A DNA stretch of 6,755 nt, from positions 1 through 6,755 of the forward strand of contig JAFUNW010000044.1 of NCBI GenBank assembly GCA_017472905.1. The letters run 5' to 3'. Shown one piece after another: positions 1 to 4,912 of the stretch. The first letter of the stretch is position 1. The number at the start of each line of letters is the position of its first letter. This DNA comes from Bacteroidaceae bacterium. GTDB taxonomy: Bacteria; Bacteroidota; Bacteroidia; Bacteroidales; Bacteroidaceae. The translations under genes and the position numbers were made by a program. The notes beneath the pieces were generated by a model that was not told where the DNA came from, did not search any database, and was given only the letters and a program-made list of their open reading frames with translations.

Positions 1-1471
1 TACCGGTTGCTTTATCTTTTGCCGAAACTTTAAGGATACCGTTTGCGTCAATATCGAAAGTTACTTCAATTTGAGGAACTCCTCGGCGTGCAGGAGCTAT
101 GCCTGTCAGGTTGAACTGACCGATGGATTTGTTTTGTGCAGCCATCGGACGTTCGCCTTGGAGAACGTGGATGGTAACTTCAGTTTGGTTATCGGCTGCA
201 GTAGAGAATACTTCGCTCTTCTTACAAGGGATAGTGGTGTTGGCATCGATGAGTTTGGTCATTACTCCACCCATTGTTTCGATACCCATTGACAGCGGGG
301 TTACGTCAAGCAACACGATATCGCTCACCCCTTCTTCACGGTTAAGGATAGCACCTTGGATTGAAGCACCCACAGCCACAACTTCATCGGGATTTACACC
401 TTTTGAGGGAGCTTTTCCGAAGAAATCCTCTACAAGTTTTTGAACAGCGGGGATACGAGTAGAACCTCCTACGAGAATCACTTCGTCTATCTCTGAGTTG
501 CTGAGTCCGGCATCGTTCATTGCTTTCTTACAAGGCTCCAAGCAAGCTTGAATCAAGTTGTGTGCCAAAGCTTCGAACTTGGCTCTTGTCAACGTCTTCG
601 CCAAGTGTTTGGGAACACCACCTACCGGCATGATGTAAGGCAGGTTGATTTCTGTAGTTGTAGTTGAAGAGAGTTCGATTTTAGCTTTCTCTGCAGCTTC
701 TTTCAAGCGTTGAAGTGCCATCGGGTCTTGTGTCAAGTCAGCTCCCTCATCGTTTTTGAACTCTTGTACGAGCCAATCGATGATTACTTGGTCGAAGTCG
801 TCACCGCCGAGGTGAGTGTCGCCATTTGTTGAGAGCACTTCAAACATTCCGCTTCCGAATTCGAGGATAGAGATATCGAATGTACCTCCACCGAGGTCGA
901 ATACGGCAATCTTCATGTCCTTGTTAGCTTTGTCCACACCGTAAGCCAATGCAGCGGCAGTCGGTTCGTTTACGATACGCTTCACTTCCAATCCGGCGAT
1001 CAATCCGGCTTCCTTGGTTGCCTGACGTTGTGAGTCGCTGAAGTATGCAGGTACAGTGATAACGGCTTCTGTTACTTCTTGTCCCAAGTAATCTTCGGCA
1101 GTTTTCTTCATCTTTTGCAGAATCATTGCACTGATTTCCTGAGCTGTGTACAGACGTCCGTCAATATCGACACGCGGAGTATTGTTGTCTCCTTTCACTA
1201 CTTTATAAGGTACGCGTGAAATTTCTTTAGCTACTTGGTCATACGTTTCACCCATGAAGCGTTTGATAGAGAAAATCGTGCGTTGGGGATTCGTGATAGC
1301 CTGACGCTTTGCAGGGTCTCCCACTTTCAGTTCGCCTCCGTCTGCAAAAGCTACGATAGAGGGAGTAGTACGTTTTCCTTCGCTGTTGGTGATTACCACC
1401 GGTTCGTTTCCTTCAAATACAGCAACACATGAGTTTGTTGTTCCTAAGTCAATACCAATAATTTTTCCCAT
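1..1471 (-). CDS. dnaK: Molecular chaperone DnaK (Hsp70), N-terminal 490 residues, cut by window edge
   Basis: ATP-dependent cytosolic Hsp70 chaperone that binds exposed hydrophobic peptides and works with DnaJ and GrpE. Translating the minus strand from the ATG at 1471 gives 490 uninterrupted residues starting MGKIIGIDLGTTNSCVAV. The nucleotide-binding domain covers about 1-383. It shows phosphate loop 1 (DLGTTNS, 8-14), VPAYFSDSQRQAT (140-152), phosphate loop 2 (DLGGGTFD, 192-199, with T197 matching the autophosphorylated Thr of E. coli DnaK), NGDTHLGGDDFD (216-227) and VGGSTRIP (334-341). The interdomain linker is DIVLLDV (384-390), followed by the beta substrate-binding domain (TPLSMGIETMGG, then GERPMAAQNK and GVPQIEVTFDIDANGIL). 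Family members have about 635-640 residues, so roughly 145 C-terminal residues (helical lid) lie outside the window. SMGIE replaces the more common SLGIE; otherwise nothing is odd. The upstream context has an A-rich leader and a sigma-54-type promoter but no strong Shine-Dalgarno site. Confidence 0.98.
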   Translation of the reverse strand, partial: MGKIIGIDLGTTNSCVAVFEGNEPVVITNSEGKRTTPSIVAFADGGELKVGDPAKRQAITNPQRTIFSIKRFMGETYDQVAKEISRVPYKVVKGDNNTPRVDIDGRLYTAQEISAMILQKMKKTAEDYLGQEVTEAVITVPAYFSDSQRQATKEAGLIAGLEVKRIVNEPTAAALAYGVDKANKDMKIAVFDLGGGTFDISILEFGSGMFEVLSTNGDTHLGGDDFDQVIIDWLVQEFKNDEGADLTQDPMALQRLKEAAEKAKIELSSTTTTEINLPYIMPVGGVPKHLAKTLTRAKFEALAHNLIQACLEPCKKAMNDAGLSNSEIDEVILVGGSTRIPAVQKLVEDFFGKAPSKGVNPDEVVAVGASIQGAILNREEGVSDIVLLDVTPLSMGIETMGGVMTKLIDANTTIPCKKSEVFSTAADNQTEVTIHVLQGERPMAAQNKSIGQFNLTGIAPARRGVPQIEVTFDIDANGILKVSAKDKATG

Positions 1472-1577
1472 AATCTTTTATTTTTTACTGTTATTATTCA
1501 ATTGTTTTTCCGAGCATTTTGTTCATCGGCTTTCGTCTTTTTATAAGTTCCGGCCTTTTTTCGCTCTCTTTACTATA

Positions 1578-1593
1578 TGCAAACCCCGTGCCA
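1578..1593 (-). promoter_or_regulatory. Candidate sigma-54 (RpoN) -24/-12 promoter for dnaK
   Basis: Read on the minus strand, these 16 bases are TGGCACGGGGTTTGCA. They match every fixed base of the sigma-54 consensus TGGCACG-N4-TTGCA, with the invariant GG and GC separated by exactly 10 bases. The predicted transcript start is near 1567, giving a leader of about 95 bases before the dnaK ATG at 1471. I found no TAnnTTTG primary-sigma box on this strand between the META stop and dnaK, so this is the only recognisable promoter there. Control of dnaK by RpoN is inferred from the motif alone; sigma-54 would also require an enhancer-binding activator. Confidence 0.55.
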
Positions 1594-1657
1594 AACCCTT
1601 TTTTTCTTTGGGATATGACACGGGGGACATTTCCGAACCGTTATCGGTATCTTTTTT

Positions 1658-1672
1658 GGCAGAACAACTGCC
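1658..1672. promoter_or_regulatory. Short perfect inverted repeat upstream of the sigma-54 motif
   Basis: GGCAG-AACAA-CTGCC is a perfect 5-bp inverted repeat with a 5-base spacer. It lies about 90-105 bases upstream of the predicted dnaK transcript start, where enhancer-binding proteins of sigma-54 often bind. It is not a terminator for the META gene, because on the minus strand the stem is followed by A residues rather than T. A second, weaker hairpin (ACCG-TTAT-CGGT) lies at 1637-1648. The regulatory role is inference; repeats this short can occur by chance. Confidence 0.25.
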
Positions 1673-1696
1673 GATTTGTCAGTTTCTCGTTTTTTT

Positions 1697-2479
1697 CTAC
1701 TTTCTTTCTAATAAGATGACCTCTTCGCCCGAAGCATCCAGCAAGGCAACTTGCGTATCCGACAAGACTTGGAACGAAGTGATGCGTACCAATGCTCCTT
1801 TCACTTTGTCTTCCAACTCCAGGTTGGGTCCGGCCATCATGGTGGCAGCCGTCTGTTCAAAACTGATGGAGCAGTCTTGTTCGCCTCCGCTTTCCAACGC
1901 TCCGGTCAGCAGGTTATCTCCTATTTTTCCGGACACCCGTTTGTTTTCGGTGTCAAAGTTCAGTTGCAACAGCGTGCCTGCCTCGGTCTTTACCTCTTGG
2001 TTTTCGATGGTCAGAATGTTCCATTCGCCGTTTATTTGCTCCAGTCCGGCAGGAATGTCGCGCTTTTCAATCACCATGACGGTGTTTCCTTGTGCATTGA
2101 GCAATTCGAGTGTACACTCTTCTCCACCCTCTTTGACTTGATAGCTCCTCACTTCAGCCAATGCGTTGAGTATATCCTGCTCTTTCTCCAGATGCGGACA
2201 CATCATTCGGGTCGAAGCCACTTGTCCGAATTGCAAACGAGCTTTTGCCGTATCTGCTTCATAGCTACCCATGAGCCGATTGCAACCTCCGTATCCGAAA
2301 ATCTGATTGTCGCCCACAAATGCTATATAGGGGTTCATGGGTTTTAATGAATTACCGGCTACGGAAACGATTGACCATTCGCCGGCTAGCGAAACAGCCT
2401 GTCTCGACTTCTTGCTTGAGGCGCAAGATACCAAGCCGAGTGTCATCCCGGCCAATACGATGAATTGTAAAAACTTCAT
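1697..2479 (-). CDS. Lipoprotein with two META (HslJ-like) domains
   Basis: Predicted membrane-anchored lipoprotein of 260 residues; the molecular function of META domains is not established, though HslJ of E. coli is linked to heat shock and novobiocin resistance. The start at 2479 gives MKFLQFIVLAGMTLGLVSC, a lipoprotein signal peptide with lipobox LVSC and lipidated Cys19. An upstream ATG at 2548 is in frame but falls inside the -33 box of the promoter, so it is rejected. Domain 1 (about 30-140) has the family hallmarks LAGEW, GYGGCNRLMGSY (Cys66) and STRMMCPHLEKEQDIL (Cys94). Domain 2 (about 147-259) starts INGEW but has GKIGDNLLTGAL in place of the GGCN motif and TAATMMAGPNLE in place of the Cys motif, so it is a diverged copy. 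After Cys19 come ASSKK, without the acidic surface-export signal of some Bacteroidetes lipoproteins. It ends 225 bases upstream of dnaK in the same direction. Confidence 0.92.
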   Translation of the reverse strand: MKFLQFIVLAGMTLGLVSCASSKKSRQAVSLAGEWSIVSVAGNSLKPMNPYIAFVGDNQIFGYGGCNRLMGSYEADTAKARLQFGQVASTRMMCPHLEKEQDILNALAEVRSYQVKEGGEECTLELLNAQGNTVMVIEKRDIPAGLEQINGEWNILTIENQEVKTEAGTLLQLNFDTENKRVSGKIGDNLLTGALESGGEQDCSISFEQTAATMMAGPNLELEDKVKGALVRITSFQVLSDTQVALLDASGEEVILLERK

Positions 2480-2517
2480 TTGTCGTTTTAATTTAATTTT
2501 TTCTTGGTTTACGGCCG

Positions 2518-2549
2518 CAAAGATAGACATAATATTCCGGTTTCGCAAA
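2518..2549 (-). promoter_or_regulatory. Bacteroidetes primary-sigma promoter for the META lipoprotein gene
   Basis: On the minus strand there is TTTG (2546-2549), 20 bases, then TATCTTTG (2518-2525). This fits the Bacteroides consensus of a -33 TTTG and a -7 TAnnTTTG box. The predicted transcript start is about 2511-2514, roughly 33 bases before the ATG at 2479, with an A/T-rich leader as is usual in this phylum. The position decides the start codon, because the in-frame ATG at 2548 would not be transcribed. Confidence 0.8.
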
Positions 2550-2551
2550 CT

Positions 2552-2582
2552 CCGAATGGTTCATCGCTCCTTGTTCATTCGG
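2552..2582. promoter_or_regulatory. 7-bp inverted repeat just upstream of the META promoter
   Basis: CCGAATG (2552-2558) and CATTCGG (2576-2582) form a perfect 7-bp inverted repeat with a 17-base spacer; the half-site centres are 24 bases apart. It abuts the -33 box of the META promoter, where a dimeric activator or repressor could bind. It lies in the divergent region and could also affect the plus-strand gene at 2720. No protein can be assigned to it from the sequence. Confidence 0.35.
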
Positions 2583-2674
2583 TCTATATATATAATAAGG
2601 TGTAAAATGCGGCTTTTTCATCTTCTTTTTCCAATTTCTTATTGAAAAATGCAACCCGAATCCCGTAAAACAAT

Positions 2675-2682
2675 TAATTTTG
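2675..2682 (+). promoter_or_regulatory. Candidate -7 box for the secreted protein gene
   Basis: TAATTTTG matches the TAnnTTTG -7 consensus of Bacteroidetes. The predicted transcript start is near 2688, about 30 bases before the preferred ATG at 2720. I see no good TTTG at the expected -33 distance (the nearest TTG is at 2642-2644, too far upstream), so this promoter is either weak, activator-dependent or miscalled. Confidence 0.4.
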
Positions 2683-2719
2683 CAGCTCGATTCAAATGTT
2701 TAAGATTCAAAGTTACGCA

Positions 2720-3988
2720 ATGAAAAAACTGTTTTTGCTCCCGACCATTCTATTGATCGGGCATTTGGGCATGAGTGCCCAAGGAGAATATCTCGTCAAG
2801 ACCAAGACGGCAGCATCGAATGCCCCTGCAAGCTCTTCCCTTTCGCCCGAAGCGGCATTTGTCAACAACAACTTCAAGCATTACAGCCTCTGCGATTGGT
2901 ATCCCGGCATGAGGTTCATGGTCATCCCCGAAGAGCTGGACTTGATTATCCCTACCTTTCGCTCGGCTGCCACCGGAAAAGAGGTGGAAAGCGGAGAGCT
3001 GAAACATCGCATCATGGAGTATCAAGGAGTGGAAACGACCGAACGCGGACATTTGCACTTCTCATTCCTTAGCGACACGACACGCTTTTTCGTAGAAGTG
3101 AAGCACACAACCCTGAACAACTATTGCTCCGACCCCCAAAACGGCATCCCTACATTAGCTTACCTGGGCGATGTGGACATAGCCAACGCCTTGTTGGTCG
3201 GCGAAACGCTCTATATCCGTTGCGAGAACGTCTGTCAGGACGACATCAATTCGCCCGAAGGATTCCGCACCTTGAAAATTGCCCGAAACACACCCGTAAA
3301 AGTCACTGCCGTAGGAGTAGGAAGCCGAGCCTTCCCGGTGAAAATCGTTTTTGAAGATGCCAACGGTAATTCTTACTACAAAGAAGTGGCCATCTCCAAG
3401 ACCAATTGTGGCATGACGGAGGCAGAGTTTGTCATGGAAAAGGCCGACCGGACCTTTGCCGCTTCGTTCGGATTCACCGACCCCAACCTGAGCCGAAAAG
3501 AACAACTGCTAAGTCTTTACCGCAACAAGATGGTATACCTGAAACATGCCAGCCCAATGGCTGACAACAAGGGAAAAAGCTGCGACATGCGCCGATACAC
3601 CCAATATACCATCCGCGACATCGAACTGACCAACGGAAACGACTACGTCACCCTCACGCTAAGCGATGGACAAAACCGCCTTTTCAAAAAACAGGTCACT
3701 TTCTTGCGCAAAAGCGTCATTGGAGACGTGCACCAAAGCGAAAACTTCTTTGAAGAGGTCTTCGGCATGGGAAACCTTCGAAACCTCTACCCCACCATCT
3801 CCGAAGCCACTTGGAAAAACATCGAGAACGGACAAGTTTCCGTAGGGATGACTGCGGCCGAATGCCGACTGGCTTTGGGCGAACCTATCCGCATTTACAA
3901 AGATACGGTTTCCGGACTCTACGACTGGATTTACGAAAACCAAACCATCCTTTCGTTCAAAAACGGCAAACTTTTCAAAATCAAATAA
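2720..3988 (+). CDS. Secreted protein of unknown function with C-terminal BamE/SmpA-like module
   Basis: I do not recognise a named family for the whole protein. The preferred start at 2720 gives 422 residues beginning with a Sec signal peptide (MKKLFLLPTILLIGHLGMSA, probable cleavage near Ala20-Gln21), so it should reach the periplasm or beyond. An in-frame ATG at 2696 would add eight residues before the signal peptide and leave almost no leader. The middle (about 60-355) looks beta-rich and may contain two related segments. One is GETLYIR followed by VKVTAVGV and FEDANGNSYYKEVAIS; the other is NKMVYLKH followed by YTIRDIELTNGNDYVTL and DGQNRLFKKQVTF. The C-terminus (365-422) contains IENGQVSVGMTAAECRLALG, then DWIYENQTILSFKNGKLFKI. 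This G-x-V-x-x-GMT-x-x-E-x-x-x-x-LG...W-x-Y...F-x-x-GKL pattern is that of BamE/SmpA-type modules. No lipobox is present, unlike BamE itself. It is divergent from the META gene. Confidence 0.85.
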   Translation: MKKLFLLPTILLIGHLGMSAQGEYLVKTKTAASNAPASSSLSPEAAFVNNNFKHYSLCDWYPGMRFMVIPEELDLIIPTFRSAATGKEVESGELKHRIMEYQGVETTERGHLHFSFLSDTTRFFVEVKHTTLNNYCSDPQNGIPTLAYLGDVDIANALLVGETLYIRCENVCQDDINSPEGFRTLKIARNTPVKVTAVGVGSRAFPVKIVFEDANGNSYYKEVAISKTNCGMTEAEFVMEKADRTFAASFGFTDPNLSRKEQLLSLYRNKMVYLKHASPMADNKGKSCDMRRYTQYTIRDIELTNGNDYVTLTLSDGQNRLFKKQVTFLRKSVIGDVHQSENFFEEVFGMGNLRNLYPTISEATWKNIENGQVSVGMTAAECRLALGEPIRIYKDTVSGLYDWIYENQTILSFKNGKLFKIK

Positions 3989-3994
3989 AGAGTA

Positions 3995-4034
3995 GGGAGA
4001 GGAAAGAATCTCCCACAGAAATATCGACTTTTTT
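3995..4034 (+). terminator. Possible weak terminator hairpin after the secreted protein gene
   Basis: Seven bases after the stop codon lies a perfect 6-bp stem, GGGAGA (3995-4000) and TCTCCC (4009-4014), with an 8-base loop. A run of six T residues follows at 4029-4034. The gap between stem and T run is about 14 bases, longer than in a textbook intrinsic terminator, so the hairpin may instead protect the 3' end of the transcript. Confidence 0.35.
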
Positions 4035-4054
4035 CGCTGCACTCAAGGATACAC

Positions 4055-4163
4055 CTCCTTTAACTCCCGGTAAAGCGCCGGTTCCTTTAACTCCTATCGT
4101 TTCTACTTACAAGAGAATGATCGGAGTTAGAGGAGTCAGCAGCTCTAAAAAAACGGGGAGTTA
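4055..4163. repeat. Repeat cluster built on TTAACTCC with a long stem-loop
   Basis: CTCCTTTAACTCC (4055-4067) and TCCTTTAACTCC (4083-4094) are direct copies. The arm GGAGTTAGAGGAG (4123-4135) is complementary to either of them with a single G-U pair. A fourth related piece, GGAGTTA, is at 4157-4163. In plus-strand RNA, 4083-4094 can pair with 4123-4134 in a 12-bp stem with a 28-base loop, or 4055-4067 can compete for the same arm. This allows two alternative folds. No T run follows closely, so a simple terminator is unlikely. Confidence 0.5.
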
Positions 4164-4175
4164 CCGCAAGCAGAG

Positions 4176-4200
4176 CCGAGCGACTCAAAACATCTTTTTT
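4176..4200. repeat. Dispersed direct repeat, copy 1
   Basis: Begins CCGAGCGACTC and continues AAAACATC followed by six T residues. It resembles the segment at 4326-4351: nine bases at the left (CCGAGCGAC) are identical, as is AAACAT before the T run. There is a small length difference in between. No stem precedes the T run. Confidence 0.4.
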
Positions 4201-4325
4201 TCTTGACAAGAGAATTATTTCTTCATTAAAAAAACTTTATTCGGATTTTTCGCAAAAGATAAAAAGCAGACCGAAACGGAGGATTCAACGTAGAAAAAAC
4301 AGACTTTTTCCACCCAAAGAACCGA

Positions 4326-4351
4326 CCGAGCGACCCATCAAACATTTTTTT
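4326..4351. repeat. Dispersed direct repeat, copy 2
   Basis: Begins CCGAGCGACCC and continues ATCAAACAT followed by seven T residues. It is the partner of the segment at 4176-4200, 150 bases away. Flanks outside the two copies are not alike. Confidence 0.4.
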
Positions 4352-4368
4352 GCCGGCCGCTCTCTCCA

Positions 4369-4456
4369 ATCTGCAAGGCAGCAAAAAGAAATCTGCTGGG
4401 CAGCAGAAGAAGCTTTGCTGTGCAGCAGAAGAAGTTTTGCAGTGCAGCAAACCTGC
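4369..4456. repeat. Array of four degenerate 22-bp tandem repeats, each internally palindromic
   Basis: Four consecutive 22-base units start at 4369, 4391, 4413 and 4435. All share TGC-N3-GCAGCA at the same positions; units 2 and 3 agree at 19 of 22 bases. Each unit is a small inverted repeat, clearest in unit 2 (CTGCTG-GG-CAGCAG). Because 22 is not a multiple of three, successive copies fall in different reading frames, which argues against a coding repeat. The 22-base step is about two turns of the DNA helix, so a protein array on one face is conceivable, but that is inference. Confidence 0.65.
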
Positions 4457-4849
4457 AAGAGCCACCGGCGGAAACGAAAAAGCCCTTTTCTACCCCTCGT
4501 TTAATGAAAGAAGGAGAGAAAAACCGTTTCTACTTATTTTTCCCCTCGAAAAAGCACATTTCAAAGCGGGAAAGTAAAAAATCAGGTCATCCGGCTCCGT
4601 CCCGTCAAAAAAAGGCTCGTTTTCAGCCCTTCTAAGCCACTTTCTCCCCTGCAACCATCTCCGGACTACCCCCAAACAGCCCTACGAGCCTTTTTCCGAC
4701 AAGCAGATAAATCCATTTTATAGGACAAAAACCGTGCGCAAAGCATAAAAATTTTATACAGCTTTCTCCGATTCTCATTTCGGAAGTCCATCCACACGAA
4801 GCAGCCCTCTCCCCTTTTCGTTTACATTCCCCTAAAAAAGAGACAAAAA

Positions 4850-4884
4850 TTTGAATCGAATAATCCAAAGTTTTCGTACATTTG
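4850..4884 (+). promoter_or_regulatory. Bacteroidetes primary-sigma promoter for the glycosyltransferase fusion gene
   Basis: TTTG (4850-4853), 23 bases, then TACATTTG (4877-4884), an exact TAnnTTTG match. The spacing is two or three bases longer than usual. The predicted transcript start is near 4890, about 23 bases before the ATG at 4913. The short leader is A-rich (ATAATAAAAGATACAAAACC) and has no Shine-Dalgarno site. Confidence 0.7.
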
Positions 4885-4912
4885 CAAAAACTATAATAAA
4901 AGATACAAAACC

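Larger units (their letters stand above)
3989..4912. other. Long gene-poor spacer with several small repeats
   Basis: These 924 bases contain only short open frames (under about 80 codons) on both strands, with no family resemblance and no convincing start signals. From left to right it holds a hairpin after the upstream gene (3995-4014), an inverted/direct repeat cluster built on TTAACTCC (4055-4163), two copies of a T-tailed direct repeat (4176-4200 and 4326-4351) and a four-copy 22-bp array (4369-4456). The stretch 4457-4849 has no structure I can name. The promoter of the glycosyltransferase gene lies at the right end. It may hold a small RNA or decayed sequence. Confidence 0.6.

Noticed and set aside
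1386..2141. A 251-codon plus-strand open frame opposite the META gene and the start of dnaK
   Set aside because: It is antisense to two firmly assigned genes, its translation is low-complexity and rich in Phe and Ser, and it has no recognisable domain.
2480..2548. Upstream in-frame ATG at 2548 as the start of the META gene
   Set aside because: It overlaps the -33 box of the promoter and would put 23 residues before a complete lipoprotein signal peptide.
2584..2595. TA-rich run in the divergent region, considered as a phase-variable repeat or promoter
   Set aside because: The TA run is short and interrupted, is not placed at a promoter spacer, and no flanking inverted repeats suggest inversion.
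2696..2719. Upstream in-frame ATG at 2696 as the start of the secreted protein
   Set aside because: It adds eight residues before a standard MKK-type signal peptide and would leave almost no leader after the predicted transcript start.
3659..4042. 127-codon minus-strand open frame under the secreted protein gene
   Set aside because: It is a shadow of the plus-strand gene, with no domain or start signal of its own.
4369..4456. CRISPR array
   Set aside because: The units are contiguous 22-bp repeats without spacers, and no cas gene is present.
4350..4577. 75-codon plus-strand open frame across the 22-bp array
   Set aside because: The repeat step is not a multiple of three, so the frame does not carry a repeated peptide; no family resemblance and no promoter.
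4745..4757. AT palindrome ATAAAA-A-TTTTAT
   Set aside because: Short and purely A/T in an A/T-rich spacer; expected by chance and not placed next to a gene end or promoter.
4632..4868. 78-codon minus-strand open frame in the spacer
   Set aside because: Its start lies inside the promoter of the glycosyltransferase gene, and the peptide resembles nothing I know.
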